NCBI GenBank assembly: GCA_017529085.1 | Contig: JAFXOC010000287.1 | Location: 1 to 7,246, forward strand | Source of the DNA: Selenomonadaceae bacterium | GTDB taxonomy: Bacteria; Bacillota; Negativicutes; Selenomonadales; Selenomonadaceae | Direction: 5' to 3' | DNA length: 7,246 nucleotides | Shown here: one piece after another, positions 1-4,290 of the stretch | How the letters are laid out: the number at the start of each line of letters is the position of its first letter | Position numbering within the stretch: position 1 is the stretch's first letter | Translations under genes and position numbers: made by a program | Notes under the pieces: generated by a model | Databases searched by the model: none | Seen by the model: only the letters and a program-made list of their open reading frames with translations | What the model was told of the DNA's origin: nothing

Positions 1-43
1 AAAGTTTTGGTTTTGTTTGTTTGATTTTGCTTTTGATAGTGTT

Positions 44-72
44 ATTCTACTATATTTTTAGGAATTTTTCAA
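44..72 (-). promoter_or_regulatory. Leftward sigma-A-type promoter for a gene beyond the left edge
   Basis: Read on the minus strand there is a -35 box TTGAAA (72 to 67), a 17-bp spacer and a -10 box TAGAAT (49 to 44), which puts the start of transcription near 37 and directs it out of the window. No coding sequence is visible in the first 60 bases, so the gene it serves is not seen. This is inferred from sequence match only. Confidence 0.5.
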
Positions 73-81
73 GTAACACAA

Positions 82-107
82 AAAAGCAACCTCAATCGGT
101 TGCTTTT
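82..107. terminator. Bidirectional intrinsic terminator hairpin
   Basis: A perfect 10-bp stem (82-91 with 98-107, inner part GCAACC/GGTTGC) closes a 6-base loop. Read leftwards it is followed by six T, the better terminator direction; read rightwards only four T follow. It separates the leftward promoter at 44-72 from the small-peptide locus to its right, and its right arm overlaps the -35 box of that locus. Confidence 0.65.
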
Positions 108-128
108 ATGAAAACTTTATGATAAAAT
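100..128 (+). promoter_or_regulatory. Promoter of the holin-like peptide locus
   Basis: The -35 box is TTGCTT (100-105), the spacer is 17 bp, and the -10 box is TAAAAT (123-128) with an upstream TG (120-121) forming an extended -10. Transcription would start near 135, at a small hairpin (CAAGC 134-138 with GCTTG 144-148) that would cap the message. Confidence 0.55.
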
Positions 129-163
129 ACACCCAAGCGGTTTGCTTGAGCGTGGCCTTAAAG

Positions 164-180
164 CCCCCGAAAGGGGGGTG
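164..180 (+). promoter_or_regulatory. Ribosome binding site sequestered in a GAAA hairpin
   Basis: CCCCC (164-168) pairs with GGGGG (173-177) around the stable tetraloop GAAA (169-172). The G-run and following GTG form the Shine-Dalgarno sequence for the ATG at 186, so the folded RNA hides its own ribosome binding site. This is a usual trait of type I toxin messages, which are kept poorly translated until the RNA is processed or refolds. Confidence 0.6.
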
Positions 181-185
181 AGTCT

Positions 186-263
186 ATGAACAGATACGAT
201 TTCATGTATTTATTAACGGTAACGTTAATATGCATCACGATCATAATCTCAGTAAAAAACTAA
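186..263 (+). CDS. Holin-like small hydrophobic peptide, candidate type I toxin (TxpA/Hol_Tox kind)
   Basis: This 25-residue peptide starts MNRYDFMYLL and ends SVKN. It is one membrane-spanning segment (about residues 7-22, rich in L, V, I and T) with a short basic end, the form of holin-like toxin peptides such as B. subtilis TxpA and the many uncharacterised homologues in Clostridia. Expected action is insertion into the cell membrane and depolarisation when over-produced. The ATG at 186 is chosen for the strong GGGGGGTG site just upstream. The surroundings are those of a type I module: own promoter, sequestered ribosome binding site, rightward terminator at 344-374, and a convergent antisense RNA overlapping the 3' end of the message. 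Toxicity is inferred; the family call rests on size, composition and layout rather than on an alignment. It is too short for standard gene finders. Confidence 0.65.
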   Translation: MNRYDFMYLLTVTLICITIIISVKN

Positions 264-264
264 A

Positions 265-297
265 AAGCCGTCGCTAAGCTGAAATACACGACGGCTT
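265..297 (-). terminator. Terminator of the antisense RNA
   Basis: A 9-bp stem, AAGCCGTCG (265-273) with CGACGGCTT (289-297), encloses a 15-base loop. Read leftwards the stem is followed by TTTTTAGTTTTTT, a classic intrinsic terminator. Read rightwards it lacks a T-run, so the toxin message should pass through it. Confidence 0.6.
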
Positions 298-343
298 AAC
301 TCCATTTGGTAAAACATTGGGGGCGGGTCTCGTTAAACCGCCC

Positions 344-374
344 AAAGCCTCGCCCTCCAAGCGGGGCTTTTTCT
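344..374 (+). terminator. Rightward terminator of the holin-like peptide message
   Basis: A 10-bp stem (344-353 with 361-370, one G-T pair) and 7-base loop are followed by TTTTTCTT. A second hairpin just upstream pairs GGGCGG (321-326) with CCGCCC (338-343). The message from about 135 would end near 374, exactly where the antisense RNA begins. Confidence 0.65.
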
Positions 375-381
375 TATGCTT

Positions 382-410
382 ATGATACCATCTTTAAAAA
401 AAAATTGCAA
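382..410 (-). promoter_or_regulatory. Promoter of the first antisense RNA
   Basis: On the minus strand: -35 TTGCAA (410 to 405), 17-bp spacer, extended -10 TGGTATCAT (390 to 382). This is a near-ideal sigma-A promoter and stronger-looking than that of the peptide it faces, as expected if the antitoxin RNA must be in excess. Confidence 0.6.
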
Positions 411-421
411 ATAAAATTTCA

Positions 422-450
422 TTTTAAACCAAAATAAAGTATGTTATAAT
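422..450 (+). promoter_or_regulatory. Promoter of the Fst-like peptide locus
   Basis: The -10 box is a perfect TATAAT (445-450) with TG at 442-443 (extended -10). The -35 region at 422-427 (TTTTAA) is poor, which an extended -10 can offset. Transcription would start near 457, giving an RNA of about 210 nt up to the terminator at 636-668. Confidence 0.55.
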
Positions 451-461
451 ATCTTCGTTGC

Positions 462-490
462 CGCCTCCTATACTTGCAAGGAAGGGGGTG
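462..490 (+). promoter_or_regulatory. 5' helix covering the ribosome binding site of the Fst-like peptide
   Basis: Bases 462-468 (CGCCTCC) can pair with 484-490 (GGGGGTG), using two G-T pairs, over a 15-base loop. The right side is the Shine-Dalgarno sequence for the ATG at 498. A 5' stem that hides the start site is known from RNA I of the enterococcal par locus. Confidence 0.45.
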
Positions 491-511
491 CTACAGTATG
501 GAACAAATCCT
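490..511 (+). repeat. Direct repeat pair, toxin-side copy (DRa/DRb-like)
   Basis: GCTACAG (490-496) and TGGAACAAATCCT (499-511) recur in the same order at 671-677 and 682-694. The longer unit covers the toxin start codon. Because the far copy is transcribed leftwards into the antisense RNA, the two RNAs are complementary here although they do not otherwise overlap. This is the logic of direct repeats DRa and DRb in par of pAD1. Confidence 0.7.
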
Positions 512-584
512 ACATTTGTTTGTTTCCATCGCAGTAAATGTGGTCTCGTACTACATTTGCAAATGGCTCGATGGCAAACGGTAG
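498..584 (+). CDS. Fst-like small hydrophobic peptide, candidate type I toxin
   Basis: This 28-residue peptide begins MEQILHLFVS, has a membrane segment over about residues 4-20, and ends YYICKWLDGKR. A short hydrophobic stretch ending in a W-L-D/N motif and charged tail is the form of the Fst/Ldr toxin family, which acts at the cell membrane; I place it there on form and on the RNA layout, not on an alignment. The ATG at 498 follows GGAAGGGGGTG at a suitable distance. Features around it are an extended -10 promoter, a helix over the ribosome binding site, direct repeats at 490-511 and 671-694, a hairpin (CGTCTT 609-614 with AAGACG 627-632), a strong terminator, and a convergent antisense promoter. 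A decayed second copy of the 3' half lies at 6285-6339. Alternative: a small membrane peptide of other use. Confidence that it is translated is fair; toxicity is inferred. Confidence 0.6.
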   Translation: MEQILHLFVSIAVNVVSYYICKWLDGKR

Positions 585-635
585 TTCAGGCAATGAGCCT
601 AAGGGTAACGTCTTCCCTTCGCAGAAAAGACGGAG

Positions 636-668
636 AAACCCCCGCAAGTGGCTAGCTTGCGGGGGTTT
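636..668. terminator. Shared terminator of the Fst-like message and its antisense RNA
   Basis: A perfect 13-bp stem (636-648 with 656-668, GC-rich core CCCCCGCAAG) closes a 7-base loop. Rightwards it is followed by TTTTCG and leftwards by TTTCTCC, so it works best for the message but lies where both convergent RNAs should end. A bidirectional terminator shared by the two RNAs is the arrangement in par. Confidence 0.7.
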
Positions 669-670
669 TC

Positions 671-694
671 GCTACAGATTTTGGAACAAATCCT
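671..694 (+). repeat. Direct repeat pair, antitoxin-side copy (DRa/DRb-like)
   Basis: GCTACAG (671-677) and TGGAACAAATCCT (682-694) are exact copies of 490-496 and 499-511. The gap between the two units is 4 bases here and 2 at the toxin copy. Exact conservation of 20 bases in non-coding sequence while the gap differs points to selection for RNA-RNA pairing. Confidence 0.7.
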
Positions 695-706
695 TTAACT
701 GCCTGT

Positions 707-735
707 ATTATAACAAACCACAACAGTTAATGCAA
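707..735 (-). promoter_or_regulatory. Promoter of the Fst-like antitoxin RNA
   Basis: On the minus strand: -35 TTGCAT (735 to 730), 17-bp spacer, perfect -10 TATAAT (712 to 707) preceded by TG (extended -10). It is stronger-looking than the toxin promoter, which lacks a good -35 box. Confidence 0.65.
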
Positions 736-745
736 GCGAAAATTA

Positions 746-839
746 GTATAGTAAACGACAATAAATTTTATATTTTGCCTCCCCGCCCTTCGGTCGGGGA
801 GGCAAAGGTAAGTAAAAATATTTTTGTCGTTTACTATAC
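746..839. repeat. 94-bp palindromic element
   Basis: Outer arms of 16 bp match perfectly (746-761, starting GTATAGTAAACG, with 824-839). AT-rich unpaired stretches follow, then an inner perfect 12-bp stem (774-785 with 795-806, core GCCTCCCCG) with a short TTC-centred loop. There is no reading frame and no T-run after the inner stem, so it is not a plain terminator. Size and form are those of a small non-autonomous inverted-repeat element, but I see no clear target-site duplication. A regulator binding the outer arms is the other possibility. Confidence 0.55.
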
Positions 840-876
840 ATTTTAAAATTTTTCTTGTGGAAATTTGTGGAAAAGC

Positions 877-905
877 TTGTGGAAAATTTATTTTTGTCTT
901 ACAAT
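877..905 (+). promoter_or_regulatory. Probable dnaA promoter overlapping a DnaA box
   Basis: The -35 is TTGTGG (877-882), the spacer 17 bp and the -10 TACAAT (900-905), with a start near 912. The -35 lies inside the DnaA box at 878-886, so DnaA binding would shut the promoter. The leader would be about 230 nt and contain the palindrome at 921-1008 and four more DnaA boxes. No better promoter is visible closer to the gene. Confidence 0.45.
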
Positions 906-920
906 ACAATTAAAAAACCG

Positions 921-1008
921 GGCGTCTCTAAAAACTCATTTTTGGCGATACCCCGCCCCTTCGGGGCGGGGTATCGCCAGAGAAATCCAATAGATTTTAG
1001 AGGTTGCC
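921..1008. repeat. 88-bp palindromic element in the dnaA leader
   Basis: The core is a perfect 16-bp stem (944-959, beginning GGCGATACCCCG, with 963-978) around a TTC triloop. Outer arms CTCTAAAA (926-933) and TTTTAGAG (995-1002) are also perfect, flanked by the imperfect pair GGC/GCC at the ends. It has the same design and size as the element at 746-839, but the sequences differ. No T-run follows, so termination is unlikely; it would form a very stable hairpin in the dnaA leader. Confidence 0.55.
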
Positions 1009-1140
1009 GACTGTGGAAAAAATCAATTTTTGCAAAATGGAGTTTTCCACAGCTGTGGAAAAAAATGTGGATAAAATGAAAAATTTATTCTATCGCCACC
1101 AATCTTTCAAATTTAAACATCTAGGAGCGAGAGTTATAAG

Positions 1141-2535
1141 ATGAACGAAAACGAAGCTAAGGCGCTGTTTGACGATATTTTAAAAATAGTGGGGGAGAAT
1201 TTATCGGAAACTGTCAACAACAAATGGATAAAGCCTTTAAAGATTAAATCGGTGAAGGATAACGTAATAACCCTTGTGGCGCCAAACGCTTTTATGCGGG
1301 ATTACATCACCGACAGATACCTAAAAATAGTCGAATTTGCGGCGCTTGAGGCGACTGATAAGGCTTATAAAGTGACTTTAACCGCCGAAGAAAAAAAGAT
1401 GGAACCGAAAAAGCCCGAAACCGTCACCATGGACGAGCTTTTTACAAAGGATACCCCAACTTTATCCGCCCATGCGGGATTAGAATGGCCTGAACCTATA
1501 GCGCCCGGAGATCCTTCCACTTTAATAGAAAAATATACCTTTGAAACGTTTGTCACGGGAAAAAGCAATCAGCTCGCCCACGCCGCGGCAATAGCCGTCG
1601 CGGATAAACCGGGCGAGGCGTACAACCCGTTTTTTATGTACGGCGGCGTCGGACTTGGCAAGACACATCTCATGCACGCCATTGGTCATCGCATACTTAA
1701 CAACGACCCAAAAAAAAGGGTGCTCTACGTATCAAGCGAAAAATTCACCAACGAGCTTATAAACTCCATAAAAGACAACAATCAAGAGGTTTTTCGCATG
1801 AAATACCGCACTGTCGACGTGCTGATGGTGGACGATATCCAGTTTATTTCGGGGAAACAGAGCACCCAAGAAGAATATTTCCACACGTTTAACACCCTTA
1901 AAGACGCGAAAAAACAGATTATTATATCATCGGACAGACCACCGAAAGAAGTGCAGCGCCTAGAAGACCGATTGCGCTCGCGTTTTGAAGGCGGCCTCAT
2001 CGCGGACGTGCAGACTCCCGATTTAGAGACGCGCATCGCTATATTGAAAAAGAAGGCGGAAGCTGAAAAAGTGGAAGTCGCGGACGATGTGCTTCTATAT
2101 ATAGCAAGCCGCATTGACACCAACATAAGAGAGCTTGAAGGCGCTCTGACCCGCGCTATCGCTTACGCTTCACTTAACAATAAGAGCATATCCAAAGAAA
2201 CTGTAGCCGAATCCTTAAAAGACCTCTTCGGCGGCACGGGTAAAAAGACCATTACCATAGAGATGATAGAATCCGTCGTGGTGGATCATTTCGGCATATC
2301 AAAAGAGGATTTAAAAAGCAAAAAGCGCAGCAAGGAAATCACTTTCCCGCGTCAAATCGCCATGTTCCTCTCAAGAGAGCTTGCCAAAGCCAGCCTTCCT
2401 CAGATAGGACAATACTTCGGCGGAAGGGACCACACAACGGTCATGCACTCGTGCGAAAAAATCGACTCGGAAAAAAAATCCAACTCCAAACTTGAAGCGC
2501 TTATAAAGGAACTCACCGAAAAACTGGGGGTGTAG
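1141..2535 (+). CDS. dnaA: Chromosomal replication initiator protein DnaA
   Basis: At 464 residues this is a full-length DnaA, the AAA+ ATPase that binds DnaA boxes, melts oriC and recruits the helicase. Domain I is at the N-terminus (about 1-85), followed by a short low-complexity linker (domain II). The AAA+ part shows Walker A GGVGLGKT (168-175), Walker B LMVDD (228-232), the LRSRFEGGL segment with the arginine finger, and sensor II RELEGAL (330-336). Domain IV carries the DNA-binding signature GGRDHTTVMHSCEKI (427-441). The ATG at 1141 gives the usual N-terminal length; AGGAG at 1123-1127 is somewhat far (13 bases). DnaA boxes lie on both sides, as in Bacillota. Third positions are C-richer than in dnaN and recF, fitting a gene left of the unwinding site and read toward it. 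A GC-rich repeat begins directly after the stop codon. Confidence 0.98.
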   Translation: MNENEAKALFDDILKIVGENLSETVNNKWIKPLKIKSVKDNVITLVAPNAFMRDYITDRYLKIVEFAALEATDKAYKVTLTAEEKKMEPKKPETVTMDELFTKDTPTLSAHAGLEWPEPIAPGDPSTLIEKYTFETFVTGKSNQLAHAAAIAVADKPGEAYNPFFMYGGVGLGKTHLMHAIGHRILNNDPKKRVLYVSSEKFTNELINSIKDNNQEVFRMKYRTVDVLMVDDIQFISGKQSTQEEYFHTFNTLKDAKKQIIISSDRPPKEVQRLEDRLRSRFEGGLIADVQTPDLETRIAILKKKAEAEKVEVADDVLLYIASRIDTNIRELEGALTRAIAYASLNNKSISKETVAESLKDLFGGTGKKTITIEMIESVVVDHFGISKEDLKSKKRSKEITFPRQIAMFLSRELAKASLPQIGQYFGGRDHTTVMHSCEKIDSEKKSNSKLEALIKELTEKLGV

Positions 2536-2610
2536 TTGGGACTCCGCCCCAAACCCCGCAAGGGCGCTGCCCTTGACCCGCCAAAGGAGCTTCGCCCCTC
2601 TGGACTCCCG
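2536..2610 (-). repeat. GC-rich dispersed repeat, copy 1 (inverted)
   Basis: The copy begins at the base after the dnaA stop codon and ends with CCCTCTGGACTCCCG (2596-2610). Its reverse complement matches the copy before dnaN (3035-3161) along its whole length, apart from a 51-base insert there and small changes. With copy 2 it forms a large hairpin that may terminate dnaA transcription. No reading frame is supported. Confidence 0.7.
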
Positions 2611-2658
2611 ATTTAATTGTTTTATATTTATTACGGGGTCAAGGGGCGAAGTCCCTTG

Positions 2659-2709
2659 CGGGAGTCCAGAGGGCAGCGCCCTTTGGTGGGGTTTGAGGCA
2701 ACGCCCCAA
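2659..2709 (+). repeat. GC-rich dispersed repeat, copy 2 (short form)
   Basis: It starts CGGGAGTCCAGAGGG (2659-2673), an exact 15-bp inverted partner of 2596-2610, continues with a CCCTTTGG segment, and ends GCCCCAA. It lacks the inner part found in the other copies; a stray piece of that inner part (GGGGTCAAGGGGC) lies just before it at about 2635-2647. The bases between copies 1 and 2 are AT-rich. Confidence 0.65.
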
Positions 2710-2713
2710 CTTC

Positions 2714-3020
2714 TGTGGAAAATATTATGGATAACGCTGTTGAAAAAATGGGGAAAACTTTAAAATTCGGGATAGATGTGGAAAGTGTGGATAAAAAATA
2801 CGAGTTATAAACATAGTTTTGTGGAGGGATTCTTCGCGTCCTCAAAGGCTTGTAACGGATTTTCTACTTTTACACAGGCTCTACTACTACGGCTACTATT
2901 TTTTTATAAATATAGTAATAATAGTAAAACCCATAGAATGTGGAAAAACAAAACTATACAAACATATACCTTAATAATAACCACAAAACCAGTAATTAAA
3001 AACAAAAAGAATAAATAACC
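2714..3020. other. oriC: Replication origin: DnaA boxes, CTA trio tract and AT-rich unwinding region
   Basis: DnaA boxes lie at 2714-2722 (TGTGGAAAA), 2726-2734 (TATGGATAA), 2777-2785 (TGTGGAAAG), 2786-2794 (perfect TGTGGATAA, abutting the last) and 2939-2947, with weak matches at 2805-2813, 2820-2828 and 2868-2876. CTACTACTACGGCTACTA (2881-2898) reads TAG-TAG-TAG on the other strand, the DnaA-trio pattern that guides DnaA onto single strands in B. subtilis. About 120 bases of AT-rich sequence follow. Base skew turns from C-rich in dnaA to G-rich in dnaN across this stretch. No gene is supported here. Confidence 0.8.
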
Positions 3021-3034
3021 ACAAAACCCCCAAC

Positions 3035-3161
3035 CGGGAGTCCAGAGGGCAATGCCCTTTGGCGGGGTCAAGGGGCATGCTGAGCCTCTTAGTGCTTTAG
3101 CACTTAGAGGCTTACATACCGTAAGGTTGCGCCCCTTGCGGGGTTTGGGGCGGAGCCCCAA
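3035..3161 (+). repeat. GC-rich dispersed repeat, copy 3, in the dnaN leader
   Basis: Starts CGGGAGTCCAGAGGGC (3035-3050) and ends GGCGGAGCCCCAA (3149-3161). It is copy 1 in the other orientation plus an insert of about 51 bases (about 3077-3127) that folds into a strong hairpin: AGCCTCT-T-AGTGC (3083-3095) with GCACT-T-AGAGGCT (3100-3112), loop TTTA, one T-T mismatch. The copy ends one base before the dnaN ribosome binding region, so it is part of any dnaN message started upstream. Confidence 0.7.
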
Positions 3162-3174
3162 GAAAGGACGAATT

Positions 3175-4284
3175 ATGAAATTTACATTAGATAAGAAAAA
3201 GTTTATAGAAGGGTTGACGTTGGCGTCTAAGGCGGTGTCGAGCAAGCAGAACGCGCAGATACTGACGGGGATATATGTTAACGCGAGCGACAAAATGATA
3301 GAGTTGCAGGCAACGGATTATGAGATAGGGTTTATTATAAAGATAGAGGCTGAAGTTGACGAACCGGGGGAGATTGTGCTTTCGGGGAAATATTTGGTGG
3401 ACGCGGTAAGAAAGTTGCCGGGAAGCGAGGTCAGCTTCAATTACAATGAGGTGGAAAAGATAGCGCATATTTCGTCAAATAAGTCTAAGTATAGGCTTTT
3501 GTCGATGGATAGCGCGGAGTTTCCGAAAGTGGAGAAGTTAGAAGGCGGAACGAGCTTTACGATTAAGGACGAAGAGCTGTTTTCGATTATAAGAAAGACC
3601 GCGTTTGCGGCGTCAACCGACGAGCTTCGCCCTGTGTTTATGGGATGCTTCTTGCAGATAGAGGCGAATAAGTTGGAAATGGCGGCGACAAATTCGTTTA
3701 GAATTGCGATAAATAAGCTTGACGTTGATTCCGGTTCATCGGTGCGGCTGATTATTCCCGCAAAGGCGCTTAATGAGTTGTCGCACGCCTATAAAGAGGA
3801 CGAGCCGCAGGATATAACGGTAAATCAGGCGAAAAATCAGTTGGGTTTTGAATTTGGCAATATCTATATGACTACCAGGTTGATTGAAGGCGAATACCCC
3901 GATTACAAAAGAATAGTGCCCCAAAGCGCCATGACAACCGTTATGGTGGACAAAAACGCGCTCGCGTCGGCTGTTGACAGGGTGAGTTTGATTTCTAATC
4001 CCAAAGGTATACAGTCGGTACATTTTGAGATTAAAGAGGGTTTGATTCATATTGACTCAAATAATCCGGAGATAGGCAAGGCGGAAGAGGAGATAGAAGC
4101 GGAAGTTGAAGGAGAGGAACTGAGTATATCCTTTAACGCGGTGTATATCATGGACGCGACAAAGGTTATGAAGGGGGATAAGATAAAGATATCGTTAAAC
4201 AAGGCGTTGGATCCCGTTAAAATAGAAGATACTGAGGATACGAATTTTATATATGTGGTGACGCCGGTGAGAAGTCAGCAATAA
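3175..4284 (+). CDS. dnaN: DNA polymerase III beta subunit (sliding clamp) DnaN
   Basis: This protein has 369 residues, usual for the family (B. subtilis DnaN is slightly longer). The clamp is a dimer of three-domain subunits that encircles DNA, tethers polymerase III and serves as a docking platform for repair and initiation control proteins. The start MKFTLDKKKFIEGL and C-terminus YVVTPVRSQQ are typical of the family. The frame stays open upstream to 3052, but that part lies wholly inside a GC-rich repeat and reads as non-family sequence; the ATG at 3175 has AAAGGA at 3163-3168 six bases away and gives the normal N-terminus. recF follows after 6 bases. G-rich third positions fit a gene moving with the right-hand fork. 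I see no convincing promoter of its own, so the source of transcription is open. Confidence 0.97.
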   Translation: MKFTLDKKKFIEGLTLASKAVSSKQNAQILTGIYVNASDKMIELQATDYEIGFIIKIEAEVDEPGEIVLSGKYLVDAVRKLPGSEVSFNYNEVEKIAHISSNKSKYRLLSMDSAEFPKVEKLEGGTSFTIKDEELFSIIRKTAFAASTDELRPVFMGCFLQIEANKLEMAATNSFRIAINKLDVDSGSSVRLIIPAKALNELSHAYKEDEPQDITVNQAKNQLGFEFGNIYMTTRLIEGEYPDYKRIVPQSAMTTVMVDKNALASAVDRVSLISNPKGIQSVHFEIKEGLIHIDSNNPEIGKAEEEIEAEVEGEELSISFNAVYIMDATKVMKGDKIKISLNKALDPVKIEDTEDTNFIYVVTPVRSQQ

Positions 4285-4290
4285 ATAAAA

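Larger units (their letters stand above)
259..375 (-). ncRNA. Candidate antisense antitoxin RNA (RatA-like layout)
   Basis: A leftward promoter at 382-410 would start an RNA near 375, and a strong leftward terminator at 265-297 followed by T-rich sequence would end it near 259, giving about 115 nt. All of it is complementary to the 3' part of the peptide message, from just before the stop codon to the rightward terminator. This convergent, 3'-overlapping arrangement is that of txpA/RatA in B. subtilis, where the antisense RNA promotes decay of the toxin message. The RNA is predicted from promoter and terminator signals only. Confidence 0.6.
636..700 (-). ncRNA. Candidate antitoxin RNA of the Fst-like locus (RNA II-like)
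   Basis: Transcription from the promoter at 707-735 would start near 700 and end at the shared hairpin, giving about 65 nt, close to the length known for RNA II of par. Its 5' part contains AGGATTTGTTCCA and CTGTAGC, the complements of the toxin start region and of the repeat just upstream of it; its 3' part is the shared terminator. Pairing at both places would block initiation of translation. Predicted from signals and complementarity only. Confidence 0.6.
856..1074. promoter_or_regulatory. Upstream DnaA-box cluster (first half of a bipartite oriC)
   Basis: There are seven boxes within one mismatch of TTATCCACA or its complement, except that the first differs at two positions: 856-864, 866-874, 878-886, 1012-1020, 1043-1051, 1054-1062 and 1066-1074. 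The last is a perfect TGTGGATAA. Boxes 1043-1051 and 1054-1062 face each other as a 20-bp palindrome. Such clusters upstream of dnaA bind DnaA for origin assembly and for autorepression of dnaA. Confidence 0.8.

Noticed and set aside
458..655. Open frame whose tail (SLRVTS) is echoed near 6321-6339
   Set aside because: The echo follows from nucleotide conservation of the untranslated motif; this frame has no suitable ribosome binding site and overlaps the better-supported peptide.
746..839. Transposon-derived element with target-site duplication
   Set aside because: The flanking bases do not give a convincing duplication, so only the palindrome is reported.
538..846. Open frame of 102 codons running through the Fst-like locus and the 94-bp palindrome
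   Set aside because: It crosses a strong terminator, antisense promoter and palindrome, has no family resemblance, and the short 498-584 frame with a good ribosome binding site explains the area.
855..1079. 74-codon open frame left of dnaA
   Set aside because: It runs through DnaA boxes and a 16-bp palindrome, and its residues follow from those repeats.
2536..2709. CRISPR array
   Set aside because: Repeats are few, in mixed orientation, of unequal length and without regular spacers.
2776..3018. 80-codon open frame in the origin
   Set aside because: It covers DnaA boxes, the CTA tract and the AT-rich melting region and has low-complexity composition.
2880..3034. dnaN promoter
   Set aside because: Several TATAAT-like words occur in the AT-rich stretch, but none has a -35 box at proper spacing.
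3052..3174. N-terminal extension of dnaN by 41 codons
   Set aside because: It lies entirely in a GC-rich repeat with hairpin; the ATG at 3175 has a proper ribosome binding site and the family's usual N-terminus.
2904..3293. 129-codon minus-strand open frame with hydrophobic end
   Set aside because: It overlaps the dnaN start, the repeat and the origin; the hydrophobic run is a by-product of AT-rich sequence.
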